From: GCA-016699105 sp036518915
Lineage (GTDB): Bacteria > Patescibacteriota > Saccharimonadia > UBA4664
Length of the DNA stretch: 52,399 bases
Direction of reading: 5' to 3'
Assembly (NCBI GenBank): GCA_036518915.1
Contig: DATDME010000098.1
Location: forward strand, 1-52,399
Of this stretch, positions 1 to 7,672 are shown one piece after another. The notes below the pieces were generated by a model that saw only the letters and a program-made list of their open reading frames with translations, had not been told where the DNA came from and made no database searches. Every line of letters begins with the position of its first letter. The first letter of the stretch is position 1. A program made the position numbers and the translations under genes.

Positions 1-141
1 GCCCTCACCGTGCTCGTGAGTTCAGGATCGATCACTCCTCGTTCGCTGTATCACCGGATACAGCTTACTCGGTCCGACCGATCCTGAATCACCCGAATCA
101 TCGGTGCGAAAAGACACGTTTTGTTTTGGGATGGCTATAGC
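1..141 (-). repeat. MITE-like structured repeat, copy 1 (cut by window edge)
   Basis: Bases 1-25 and 96-130 match, in reverse orientation, the inside of the complete element at 19821-19914. Here a 70-base module (26-95) is inserted between the two halves and folds into a hairpin (TTCAGGATCG at 21-30 pairs with CGATCCTGAA at 80-89). The right end is the recurring TTTTGTTTTG...GCTATAG end. The other terminal arm should lie outside the window. No transposase is encoded, so it looks like a non-autonomous element or a structured RNA unit. Confidence 0.6.
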
Positions 142-191
142 AAGATTCTTGCACTTTTGCTTGGCTGGGCGATCGGAAGTTGGCTGCAATA

Positions 192-200
192 TGATATAAT
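192..200 (+). promoter_or_regulatory. Extended -10 promoter for pnp
   Basis: TGATATAAT is an extended -10 (TG-n-TATAAT) with no clear -35 box. The same nine bases recur upstream of the uracil-DNA glycosylase at 2936-2944. Transcription would start near 207, giving pnp a leader of about 255 nt. Confidence 0.55.
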
Positions 201-206
201 CGCCTC

Positions 207-463
207 TGTACAGCCAGGATTTACGAGTAAATTTTGGGGCCGGTTTGAGTGGGGTACGTGTTAGAGCTTTGGGATTAACAGCGGTTAATCTCTTGTCCCT
301 GGCACTTACTCGCTGGCTCCTCAAGGTACGGACGCATGTACCAAGATGCGTTGCAAGGAACGGACGAAGCCCGCAAGGGAGGCGTACTGAGCGTACGCTG
401 ACCGCGGATTGAAGTCTGCGACGCCGCAAGGCGCTTGGGACAAGTGGCCGTTGAAAGGACGAG
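207..463 (+). promoter_or_regulatory. Long structured 5' leader of pnp
   Basis: No convincing gene is seen here. The stretch is rich in inverted repeats: ACGCAT/ATGCGT around 328-348, which competes with GGTAC/GTACC at 325-343; GCGTAC/GTACGC at 382-398; and a GCC-GCAA-GGC tetraloop hairpin near 423-432. In other bacteria pnp controls its own mRNA through a leader hairpin; that parallel is inference. The GTAC core resembles the hairpins at 17998-18112 and 47371-47492. Confidence 0.4.
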
Positions 464-2593
464 ATGGGAGAAATTATCCACCCGTTTGGCGGCAAGACTC
501 AGCAGTTTAAAACTGAGTTTTGCGGCCGTGAGTTAGTAATTGAAACCGGCAAGATGGCATTCTTGGCGGATGGTGCGGTGACCGTGCGTTACGGCGACAC
601 CGTGGTGCTGGGTACGGCGACGGTGAGCAACCAGCCGCGTGACGGCATTGACTTTTTCCCGCTGCTGATTGATTACGAAGAGCGCTTTTATGCCTCGGGT
701 AAGATCTCGGGTTCGCGGTTTATTAAGCGCGAGGGTCGGGCGAGTGAGCATGCTACCTTGAGCGCCCGGTTGATTGACCGGCCGATCCGGCCGCTGTTCC
801 CCAAGGGCTACCGGCACGACGTGCAAGGTGTGGCGATGGTGGTGTCGGCCGACCTGGAATATGCGGCTAACATTGTGGCCATGACGGCTGTATCGACGGC
901 GCTGATGCTGAGTGGTGCGCCGTTTGAAGGCCCGGTGGCGGGCGTGAAAATTGGTCGGGTTGATGGCGAGTTGGTGGCCTACCCGAGCGAAGAGCAAATG
1001 GCGGTCAGTGACCTCGAACTAACCGTGGCCGGTACCAAAGACGCCATCATGATGGTGGAAGCCGGCGCGAACGAAGTCGATGAGGCCACCATGATTGCCG
1101 CCATTGAGTTGGCGCATAAATCCATTCAGCCGCTGATTGATCTGCAACTGGAGATCGTGAAGGCTTTGGGCGCCAAGGAAAAGCCGTACGAGCTCATGCT
1201 GCCCAATGAAGACCTCAAGAAAGACATTGAGAAGTTTTTGCAGGGTAAGCTCGGTCCGGCAGTGCGCCATCAGGACCACTATCAGCGCCACAACTCCATT
1301 AAAACCTTGCTTGAAGAAGTGCTGGTGGAGTTCCCGGAGACCGAGGAGCGCAAAAAAGCCGATGTGGAGGTGGCGTTCACCAAGGTGATCGACATGGAGA
1401 TCCGCCGGGCGATCATTGAAGACGGCGCCCGTCCGGACGGCCGTAAGATGGATGAAATCCGGCCGCTGAGCGCCCAGGTGGGCGTATTGCCGCGGGCGCA
1501 CGGCTCGGCGGTCTTTACCCGCGGTACCACCCAGGTATTGAATGTGACGACGCTGGCGTCTACGACCTACGCCCAGCTCATCGACACGATGGAACTCGAC
1601 ACCACCAAGCGCTACATGCACCACTACAACGCGCCGGGTTATTCCTCGGGCGAGGTGCGGCCGATGCGGTCGCCGGGCCGTCGCGAGATTGGTCACGGGG
1701 CATTGGCGGAGCGGGCCTTGCTGCCGGTGATTCCGGCAGTGGAGGACTTCCCGTACACCATTCGGACCGTGAGTGAGGTGCTGTCGCAGAACGGTTCGAG
1801 CTCAATGGCGTCGGTGTGTGGTTCGACATTGTCGCTGATGGACGCCGGTGTGCCGATTCGCAAGCCGGTGGCCGGTATTGCCATGGGCCTCATCACCAAG
1901 GGTGACGGCGGTTACGTGATCTTGAGCGACATTCAGGGCGCTGAGGACTTTGCCGGCGACATGGACTTTAAGGTGGCCGGCACGCCAGACGGCATTACGG
2001 CGCTGCAGATGGACATTAAGGTGAAGGGCATTACGCCCGCCATCATGAAAGACGCGTTGGCTCAGGCTCATGAAGGCCGAAAGGTCATCATGAAGGCCAT
2101 CACCGACGAGTTGGCCGCGCCGCGAGAGGAGCTGAGCAAGTACGCCCCGCGTATCGATAAGATCATGATCAACCCCGAGAAGATCGCTTTGGTGATCGGT
2201 AAGGGCGGCGAGACGATCAACAAGATTATTGCCGAAACAGGCGTGGAAATTGACATTGAAGACTCTGGGCTGGTGATGATTGCCTCCACGAACCCCGAGG
2301 GTTCGAAGCGGGCAATTGAGATCATTCGCGGGATTACCGAGGACCCGGAGATTGGCCACGTGTACGATGGAACGGTGGTGCGCTTGATGGAGTTTGGTGC
2401 CTTTGTAAACATCCTGCCAGGCAAAGACGGCCTGGTGCACATCAGCCAGATGGCCGACAAGCGCGTCGAGAAGGTGACTGACGTCGTGAAGATGGGCGAC
2501 AAGGTGAAGGTGAAGCTGGTCGACATTGACTCGCAAGGCCGGCTGAATCTGAGCATGAAGGCCGCGGCTGACAAGGGTGAAAAGCGTGACTAG
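464..2593 (+). CDS. pnp: Polyribonucleotide nucleotidyltransferase (PNPase)
   Basis: This cytoplasmic trimeric enzyme degrades RNA 3' to 5' by phosphorolysis and can add 3' tails. At 709 residues it has the family's usual length: a first RNase PH domain (about 1-235), a helical linker, the second, catalytic RNase PH domain (about 310-540), a KH domain (about 555-615, with VIGKGGETINKI) and a C-terminal S1 domain (about 622-693, with GAFVNILPGKDGLVHIS). The ATG follows an AAAGGA ribosome binding site. The next small membrane-protein gene overlaps its 3' end. With RNase J downstream it makes up a Gram-positive-style RNA decay set. Confidence 0.97.
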   Translation: MGEIIHPFGGKTQQFKTEFCGRELVIETGKMAFLADGAVTVRYGDTVVLGTATVSNQPRDGIDFFPLLIDYEERFYASGKISGSRFIKREGRASEHATLSARLIDRPIRPLFPKGYRHDVQGVAMVVSADLEYAANIVAMTAVSTALMLSGAPFEGPVAGVKIGRVDGELVAYPSEEQMAVSDLELTVAGTKDAIMMVEAGANEVDEATMIAAIELAHKSIQPLIDLQLEIVKALGAKEKPYELMLPNEDLKKDIEKFLQGKLGPAVRHQDHYQRHNSIKTLLEEVLVEFPETEERKKADVEVAFTKVIDMEIRRAIIEDGARPDGRKMDEIRPLSAQVGVLPRAHGSAVFTRGTTQVLNVTTLASTTYAQLIDTMELDTTKRYMHHYNAPGYSSGEVRPMRSPGRREIGHGALAERALLPVIPAVEDFPYTIRTVSEVLSQNGSSSMASVCGSTLSLMDAGVPIRKPVAGIAMGLITKGDGGYVILSDIQGAEDFAGDMDFKVAGTPDGITALQMDIKVKGITPAIMKDALAQAHEGRKVIMKAITDELAAPREELSKYAPRIDKIMINPEKIALVIGKGGETINKIIAETGVEIDIEDSGLVMIASTNPEGSKRAIEIIRGITEDPEIGHVYDGTVVRLMEFGAFVNILPGKDGLVHISQMADKRVEKVTDVVKMGDKVKVKLVDIDSQGRLNLSMKAAADKGEKRD

Positions 2594-2900
2594 TACGAAT
2601 CTCATGCGCACGCAATGGGCCGTGATAGGTTTAGCCGTTATCACCATTATTGGTGAGCGAACGTTCCTGCGTAATCTTCCGCCGTTTGTGGGTGCGGTGG
2701 TATGGGCAACAGCCACCATTGTTGTATTGTTTGGTGGCATCTGGCTAATCGTAATGGGCCGTGGAAGAGCTGCTGAAGCGGGCGGCCGGGTGCGAGTTGG
2801 AGCTGGCCAATTCGCTATCCGGCTTGGTGTGGCTGTCGCTATTACCCTGGCGCTGTTGTTATTGGTCGTGTTGGCAATGTCCGGTAACATATCGCTTTAA
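2577..2900 (+). CDS. Small hydrophobic membrane protein, unknown function
   Basis: I do not recognise a family. From the GTG at 2577 the product is 107 residues, with three likely membrane segments (about 14-26, 37-60 and 82-102) separated by a short basic stretch (MGRGRAAEAGGRVR). The start is uncertain: GTG 2586 and ATG 2604 are in frame and none has a strong ribosome binding site. It overlaps the pnp 3' end by 17 nt, so it is probably read from the pnp transcript. It could be a chance frame, but three clean hydrophobic segments and a stop before the next promoter argue for a gene. Confidence 0.5.
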   Translation: MKSVTSTNLMRTQWAVIGLAVITIIGERTFLRNLPPFVGAVVWATATIVVLFGGIWLIVMGRGRAAEAGGRVRVGAGQFAIRLGVAVAITLALLLLVVLAMSGNISL

Positions 2901-2914
2901 CCTCCTGACTGCAG

Positions 2915-2944
2915 TTGGCTTTTCAGATAGAGTTGTGATATAAT
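2915..2944 (+). promoter_or_regulatory. Sigma70-type promoter before the UDG leader
   Basis: TTGGCT (2915-2920), an 18-base spacer and TATAAT (2939-2944) with an extended TG at 2936-2937. This is the best promoter for the leader peptide and the glycosylase gene. Confidence 0.65.
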
Positions 2945-3011
2945 CAGACCACATCGCGCCCAGGATAGTCTGTTAGCGTTTGAACGACTCGAATATAATA
3001 TGGAGGTAATA

Positions 3012-3068
3012 GTGCTAACATGGAGTATTTGGATGTCGATTCTATCGGGTGAGGGTGGCGCTAATTAA
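3012..3068 (+). CDS. Candidate 18-residue leader peptide
   Basis: GTG at 3012 is preceded by a good GGAGG ribosome binding site and encodes an 18-residue peptide, MLTWSIWMSILSGEGGAN, with two tryptophans. It ends 16 nt before a strong hairpin (3085-3108) that lies between it and the glycosylase gene. The order (promoter, short ORF with strong RBS, hairpin, gene) resembles a translation-coupled or attenuation leader. Function is inference. Confidence 0.4.
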   Translation: MLTWSIWMSILSGEGGAN

Positions 3069-3084
3069 CCTGCTTTGGTGCTCA

Positions 3085-3108
3085 GGCGTCTCATGAACAT
3101 GAGGCGCC
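3085..3108 (+). promoter_or_regulatory. Leader hairpin upstream of uracil-DNA glycosylase
   Basis: GGCGTCTCATG and CATGAGGCGCC form an 11-bp stem (one G-T pair) with a tiny loop. No T-run follows, so it is not an ordinary terminator. It lies between the short leader ORF and the glycosylase start. Confidence 0.5.
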
Positions 3109-3154
3109 CAAGGGCCGCGGCAAAAGAAGAATTCCGCCTCCCGTTTGAGGGTAT

Positions 3155-3733
3155 ATGACTGATACTGCGACCGAGAACGCAGCCAAGCTAGCCGAGATTG
3201 CTGAGTCGATTCAGACTGACAATGTTTGCCCGCATCTGCGGGCGACGGCGACGCAGCTGGTATTTGGTGTTGGCAGTCCAACGGCCGAAATTATGTTTGT
3301 CGGTGAGGCGCCGGGCAAAAATGAAGACTTGCAGGGCGAGCCCTTTGTGGGGGCGGCCGGTAAGTTTTTGAATGAGATGCTGGCGAGCATTGGTCTTGAA
3401 CGTAAGGACATTTACATTAGTAACATCGTGAAGTACCGGCCGCCGGATAACCGCGACCCTACGCCGGAGGAAATTGAGGCATTCAAGCCGTACTTGCTCA
3501 GGCAGATTGCTGTTATTAAGCCTAAACTGGTGGTATTTCTGGGCCGGCATTCCATGAACGTATTCTTGCCCGAACTGAAAATTAGCCAGGCGCATGGTCA
3601 ACCGGTACGCAAGAACGGCCAGGTATATTTGCCATTGTTTCATCCGGCGGCGGCATTGTATAACGGCGGGATGCGCGAAACACTGATGGCGGATTTTGCG
3701 CTCATTCCGGCCATTTTGAAAAAAATTAGTTAG
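3155..3733 (+). CDS. Uracil-DNA glycosylase, family 4-like, lacking Fe-S cysteines
   Basis: Removes uracil from DNA at the first step of base excision repair. At 192 residues it is of normal family length. Motif 1 reads GEAPGKNEDLQGEPFVGAAG, the central block IYISNIVKYRPPDNRDPTP, and the C-terminal catalytic loop HPAAALYNGGMRETL. Family 4 enzymes normally bind a 4Fe-4S cluster through four cysteines; here only one remains (NVCPHL), and the positions expected before RPP and in the following helix are Tyr (VKYRPP) and Phe (EAFKPYL). The ATG has a GAGG site 4 nt upstream. Function in uracil removal is well supported; loss of the cluster is read directly from the sequence. Confidence 0.88.
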   Translation: MTDTATENAAKLAEIAESIQTDNVCPHLRATATQLVFGVGSPTAEIMFVGEAPGKNEDLQGEPFVGAAGKFLNEMLASIGLERKDIYISNIVKYRPPDNRDPTPEEIEAFKPYLLRQIAVIKPKLVVFLGRHSMNVFLPELKISQAHGQPVRKNGQVYLPLFHPAAALYNGGMRETLMADFALIPAILKKIS

Positions 3734-3862
3734 TAGCGATTTAGGACTCAGGTATCTGCGGGGGTGGTAGATATTTGGGTCGTAAACCCAGGCGATAGAA
3801 GGTCACAGTGGTGGCCGCGCCAAACTCTTACAGATCAATCTGAATAACGAAAGGAGATCCAT

Positions 3863-6229
3863 TTGGATCCGAATGAAAACTTACAACCCCAACCGCAGCC
3901 AAGACGGCCGCGGCCACAAGCGCCTAAGCCGAGCGTAAATCCGGCCGGCGCCGGTAACAATTTGAGCAATAATTTGGCCGGCAACGAGCCCCGTATTCAA
4001 ATGCCGCCCAAAAATACCCCGCCGAAAGCGCCGAGCGCGCCCGGTTTGCCGGCTGAGCGGCCGGCGGGCCGGCCGATGGCCGCGCAGCGGCCGGTCGGTG
4101 CTCAGGGCGGGGCGACGGTGCAGCGGCCAGTGCCGTCCGATCGGCGGCCGGTGCAAACGCCGCGTCCGGCCCAGCCGGCGCGGGTGATTGGGGCGGCTAG
4201 TATGGGCCGTCCGCAGCCGCCGGCGGGTGCGATGGCGCCGAAGAGCGTGCAGCAAGCCGCTAAAGCTCAACAGCAGCGCCCGCTTAAGAGCGGTGCGACA
4301 ATGCAGGGCGCCGCGCAAGGCCAGCAAGGTCCTGCGCGTAGCCAAAACGGCCAGCAGCCTTCTGAGCGCACCGTGAGCGGTGCGATGAGCCGTGAGCGCC
4401 GCCGTCTTGTACAGCAGCAGCCGTCACACACCGATTTGGTGCCGTCACTGGACACCATGCCGGTCAACAAGAGCGAATTTAACGGTTTTGCTGGCGCCCA
4501 GCAGTCTAAGAAGGGCCCAGCCGGCCAGCAGCGCCGGGTGAACTACACCGAGCGTGTACCTACTGTGCGGGTCATGCCGCTGGGCGGTCTCGGCGAAATT
4601 GGTAAGAACATGATGGCGGTGGAATGCGGTCAGGATATCGTCATCCTCGATATGGGCTTTGCCTTTCCAGACAAAAACCAGCCGGGTGTCGACTACATCA
4701 TCCCCGACACCACCTACCTTGAGAAAAACAAGCACAAGGTGCGGGCAATTATCATCACCCACGGTCACATGGACCACATTGGGGCGGCCGGGTACATTAT
4801 CCCGAAGTTCCCGGTGCCAATTTACGGTTCGCGGTTGTCGCTGGGTATGGTAGCTAAGCAAATTGAAGAGTTTAAGATTCAAACCCCGAAATTTGTGGTG
4901 CTTGACCCCGATAAGGGCGAGCGAGTGCAACTTGGCCAATCATTCAACCTGGAGCTGGTGCGGGTGAATCACACCATTTCCGATTCGACCGCGGCCGTAT
5001 TGCGGACGCCCGCGGGTATCTTGATTGACACCGGTGACTGGCGCCTGGACCCCACGCCGCTCAACGGCCAGGTGACCAATATGGACCGTTTTCGCCAGTT
5101 GGGCGACGAGGGCGTGTTGTTGCTCATGAGTGATTCAACTTCTTGTGACCAGGCTGGGCGCGGTGGCACTGAACAAAGTATTGTTCCAGTGATCGACGAC
5201 CTGTTTGGACGTGCCAACGGCCGCATCATTATTTCGGCTTTCTCAAGCTCAATTACGCGTATGCAGTTAATTGTGGATGCCACACATAAGGCCGGCCGCA
5301 AGCTGGCGCTGGTGGGACGGTCAGTGCTCTCGAACATCGAGCTGTGCGTGCGCATGGGCTATATTAAGATCCCGGCTGGTTTGGTGGTGAAAGTGCAAGA
5401 CATAACCAGTTTGCCCGATAGTCAGGTGGTGGTGTTGTGCACTGGCTCGCAGGGTGAGGAGAATTCAGCGCTGGTGCGCATGAGTACTGGTGACCATCAG
5501 AACATTAAGATTAAGCCGGGTGACACGATTATTCTGTCGTCAAGTGTGATTCCGGGCAATGAGGTGTCGGTGGTGACGCTGATTGACAACCTGATGCGCG
5601 AAGGTGCCGTGGTGTACGCTCGGTCGACGGCGGCGCTCAAGGGCCACGGGCCGGTGCACGTGGGCGGCCATGCTTACCAGGAAGACACGGCGGACATGGT
5701 TCAAGCCGTGCGCCCGAAGTATTACATGCCGATCCACGGCGAGTTTCACCACTTGGTGTACAACGCCGAAATTGCTGTACAGAATGGTGTGCCAAAGGAA
5801 AACATTTTCGTGATGGATAACGGTGACTGCCTGGAGCTGACGGCCAATAGCGCGCAGAAAGTGGCGCGTATCCCCGCCGGTGTAGTGATGATTGACGGCG
5901 CCGGAGTAGGGGACGTTGAGGGCGTAGTGCTGCGCGACCGTATCGCCATGGCTAACGATGGTGTGTTCATGATCGTGGCCACCGTTTCGCGCAAGACCGG
6001 CAAGCTCATCTCCAGCCCCGATATTATCTCCCGCGGCTTCATTTACATGAAGGAGAACGAAGACCTGATCAACCGGGCGCGGGCGGAGGTGCGGCGGCTG
6101 TTTGAGAAGCGCGCGCCGCAGGAAGACTGGACGAAGTTCAAGTTGAAACTGCGTGACGAAATTGGCGACATTTTGTATGCAAAGACCAAGCGGAACCCCA
6201 TGGTGCTGCCGGTGGTGAACGAGGTTTAG
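3863..6229 (+). CDS. rnj: Ribonuclease J with long disordered N-terminal extension
   Basis: Metallo-beta-lactamase/beta-CASP ribonuclease with 5' exonuclease and endonuclease activity in mRNA decay and rRNA maturation. The core starts near residue 232 (VRVMPLGGLGEIGKNMM) and carries the zinc motif THGHMDHIGA (His300, His302, Asp304, His305), later DTGDWRLDP, the beta-CASP region and the C-terminal HGEFHHL motif. At 788 residues it is about 230 longer than typical RNase J, because of an N-terminal tail rich in Pro, Gln, Arg and Ala. I chose the TTG at 3863 because AAGGAG (3851-3856) lies 6 nt before it; the next ATG (3873) is poorly spaced. A similar tail is found on the membrane protein at 45887-46354. 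Confidence 0.95.
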   Translation: MDPNENLQPQPQPRRPRPQAPKPSVNPAGAGNNLSNNLAGNEPRIQMPPKNTPPKAPSAPGLPAERPAGRPMAAQRPVGAQGGATVQRPVPSDRRPVQTPRPAQPARVIGAASMGRPQPPAGAMAPKSVQQAAKAQQQRPLKSGATMQGAAQGQQGPARSQNGQQPSERTVSGAMSRERRRLVQQQPSHTDLVPSLDTMPVNKSEFNGFAGAQQSKKGPAGQQRRVNYTERVPTVRVMPLGGLGEIGKNMMAVECGQDIVILDMGFAFPDKNQPGVDYIIPDTTYLEKNKHKVRAIIITHGHMDHIGAAGYIIPKFPVPIYGSRLSLGMVAKQIEEFKIQTPKFVVLDPDKGERVQLGQSFNLELVRVNHTISDSTAAVLRTPAGILIDTGDWRLDPTPLNGQVTNMDRFRQLGDEGVLLLMSDSTSCDQAGRGGTEQSIVPVIDDLFGRANGRIIISAFSSSITRMQLIVDATHKAGRKLALVGRSVLSNIELCVRMGYIKIPAGLVVKVQDITSLPDSQVVVLCTGSQGEENSALVRMSTGDHQNIKIKPGDTIILSSSVIPGNEVSVVTLIDNLMREGAVVYARSTAALKGHGPVHVGGHAYQEDTADMVQAVRPKYYMPIHGEFHHLVYNAEIAVQNGVPKENIFVMDNGDCLELTANSAQKVARIPAGVVMIDGAGVGDVEGVVLRDRIAMANDGVFMIVATVSRKTGKLISSPDIISRGFIYMKENEDLINRARAEVRRLFEKRAPQEDWTKFKLKLRDEIGDILYAKTKRNPMVLPVVNEV

Positions 6230-6344
6230 CCGATTTCGTGATTGAGCTAATGCCTACATAAAGGGCAGTATGCGAGAATAAGAACAACAAATGTGTTCAA
6301 GCAAAAGCATCTTGGTCTGAATGGGCTGGGCGCTTTTGCAGTTG

Positions 6345-6350
6345 TATAAT
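6345..6350 (+). promoter_or_regulatory. -10 box upstream of the disrupted gene
   Basis: TATAAT, 14 nt upstream of an AAAGGA ribosome binding site (6358-6363). No convincing -35. It shows that the disrupted reading frame downstream once had, or still has, normal expression signals. Confidence 0.45.
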
Positions 6351-6370
6351 GATCGCGAAAGGACATGATT

Positions 6371-6765
6371 ATGCGGGATGTTAAAACGAGCGAGTAATGG
6401 GCGGGTGATGAATATTGGCCGCAATTGAGTTTCGTAAATGTTAGTGGCGATGGGGCGGCGCAGGCTTTTCCGGAAGGGGCGAGCCAAGCTGATGGTGAGG
6501 CAATTGTGCAGACCTGGCAAAAGGCGGCCGTGCTTCGCGTGACCCCGGACATTCCAGTGTATTGGGGATTCATGGCTGGCGAAGCACAGGCCCAATTTTT
6601 GAACCAGCCAGCGCAAACGCAGGGTGGGCAGTTTGCGGTGCGGGGGGCCGTGATGACGTGAAGTTCTTCGTAATCGCGGCTGATTTGAAATCGCGGCCAA
6701 CGTTAGAGCTTGTAGAGGTGGTCGACTTGAATGAACCTAAATACCAGGATTTGCCGTTGTATTAA
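6371..6765 (+). pseudogene. Disrupted gene of unknown function
   Basis: AAAGGA precedes ATG 6371, which opens MRDVKTSE and hits TAA at 6395-6397. The same frame then continues openly (WAGDEYWPQLSFVNVSG...) to TGA at 6659-6661, next to a GTGA start/stop junction where a 35-residue frame (VKFFVIAADLKSRPTLELVE...) runs to 6765. One extra G in the six-G run at 6643-6648 would fuse the last two pieces into one protein. An alternative start is ATG 6397 if one G is removed at 6403-6405. I do not recognise the family. The 3' third (6599-6764) is duplicated at 7441-7606. Confidence 0.5.
6599..6764 (+). repeat. 166-bp direct repeat, left copy
   Basis: Matches 7441-7606 over 166 bases at a constant offset of 842, with about three substitutions near the right end. 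It covers the 3' part of the disrupted gene, including the GTGA junction and the 35-residue frame. Between the two copies lies a 676-bp segment with a small membrane protein gene, a palindrome and an exported-protein gene. Confidence 0.9.
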
Positions 6766-6826
6766 CTGGGTCGGGCGCTTTTTTGCGAGACTGTCTTATA
6801 ACCCATGAAGCAAGGATTACGTGTAA

Positions 6827-6856
6827 TTGTAATTGCTTGAGGGTATCCAATATACT
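6827..6856 (+). promoter_or_regulatory. Promoter of the 35-residue membrane protein
   Basis: TTGTAA (6827-6832), 18 bases, TATACT (6851-6856). It is followed by AAGAGG (6875-6880) and the ATG at 6892. Confidence 0.5.
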
Positions 6857-6891
6857 GATACCTGGTAATTACGTAAGAGGATTAACTTCGC

Positions 6892-6999
6892 ATGGGTGTA
6901 ATAGAAACTTTTTACTTTGTTGTTGGTACTGCAGTATTTCTGGGAATCGTATTTGTTGCATATAAGCAGTATAAGAGGGGCAAAGCCAAAGCAGAGTAA
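6892..6999 (+). CDS. 35-residue single-pass membrane protein
   Basis: A short gene with its own promoter, an AAGAGG site 11 nt before the ATG, and a palindrome after its stop. The product starts MGVIETFYFVVGTAVFLG; one membrane helix spans about residues 5-23, followed by a short basic cytoplasmic tail (KQYKRGKAKAE), which predicts N-out, C-in topology. It converges on the exported cysteine protein gene (7088-7436), and both sit inside the direct-repeat cassette. The arrangement would fit a small immunity or partner protein, but no homology is claimed. Confidence 0.55.
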   Translation: MGVIETFYFVVGTAVFLGIVFVAYKQYKRGKAKAE

Positions 7000-7023
7000 A
7001 TAGATGATGCGACATAACGTAGT

Positions 7024-7053
7024 CGCCCTCCTTTGAATATTCAAAGGAGGGCG
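7024..7053. terminator. 30-base perfect palindrome between convergent genes
   Basis: CGCCCTCCTTTGAATATTCAAAGGAGGGCG is a perfect 15-bp inverted repeat with no spacer, followed by TTT. It sits between the ends of the 35-residue gene and the exported-protein gene, so a two-way terminator is the simplest reading. The RNA would contain GGAGG inside the stem. Confidence 0.6.
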
Positions 7054-7087
7054 TTTGCGACGTATCATTGGACATTGAAGCTGGTTG

Positions 7088-7436
7088 TTACTTCTGGCAT
7101 CTCCAGCCGAATGCGTTCCAGTACTTGATGATCGCTCGGCTTCCAGGGTGCGCGATACTGCAGTACTTCTGCATATCGATTCCCCCAAGGGTATTGATGG
7201 TCACGCCCAGAGGAATCGAGACGGTGTTGACATTGCAAAACCAGGAGCCTGGGTCAGTGAAGCTTGTGAAATCAGACCAGGCTTTGGGGTTGTTCCACGT
7301 GTAACGACAAGCCTGATTGGTGTCAATACCCCCATTCTGTTGAGGCGGATGCTGTCAGTGCCGGACCTTCGATAGTGATTCCCATCGCGAGACTCAAGGC
7401 TGCGACAGGTATCGCCGCGGTTCGAAGTTTCTTCAC
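7088..7436 (-). pseudogene. Frameshifted exported protein with duplicated cysteine motif
   Basis: The GTG at 7436 opens a signal peptide (KKLRTAAIPVAALSLAMG, ending in an ALTASA-type cleavage site), but the frame stops after STEWGY. The +1 frame then continues to TAA at 7088 as a good secreted domain. Removing one base from the five-C run at 7329-7333 (five G on the coding strand) gives one 115-residue protein reading STEWGIDTNQACRYTW across the joint. The mature part has two related halves: GIDTNQACRYTW...SWFC and GIDMQKYCSIAHPG...GWRC, four cysteines in all. From memory it resembles small exported actinobacterial domains with GID...C...WxC repeats, but I cannot confirm this. No ribosome binding site is seen because the 166-bp repeat begins 5 nt upstream. 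Confidence 0.6.
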
Positions 7437-7440
7437 TCGA

Positions 7441-7606
7441 TTGAACCAGCCAGCGCAAACGCAGGGTGGGCAGTTTGCGGTGCGGGGGGCCGTGATGACG
7501 TGAAGTTCTTCGTAATCGCGGCTGATTTGAAATCGCGGCCAACGTTAGAGCTTGTAGAGGTGGTCGACTTGAATGCACCTAAATACCAGGGTTTGTCGTT
7601 GTATTA
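7441..7606 (+). repeat. 166-bp direct repeat, right copy
   Basis: Second copy of 6599-6764. Here it carries only the 3' end of the disrupted gene, including the same six-G run, with no promoter or start. Its left edge lies 5 nt from the exported-protein start on the other strand, so insertion or recombination at this point may have removed that gene's upstream signals. Confidence 0.9.
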
Positions 7607-7672
7607 GTTTTGCGTGGTTTAAGCGGGTTAATAAGTAAAACGCCCAGGCTGGCTGCCTGGGCGTAATGGTTT

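Noticed and set aside
207..463. tmRNA, RNase P RNA or SRP RNA in the pnp leader
   Set aside because: None of the conserved sequence blocks of these RNAs is present.
1802..2890. Long minus-strand open frame opposite pnp (362 codons)
   Set aside because: His- and Arg-rich shadow of a GC-rich gene; PNPase on the plus strand has full-length family motifs.
6254..6700. 148-codon minus-strand frame opposite the disrupted gene
   Set aside because: No ribosome binding site, unusual composition, and the plus strand has promoter, ribosome binding site and protein-like sequence.
7201..7578. 125-codon minus-strand frame in the cassette
   Set aside because: It crosses the right repeat and the signal-peptide region in the wrong frame; the exported-protein reading with signal peptide and cysteine motifs is better.
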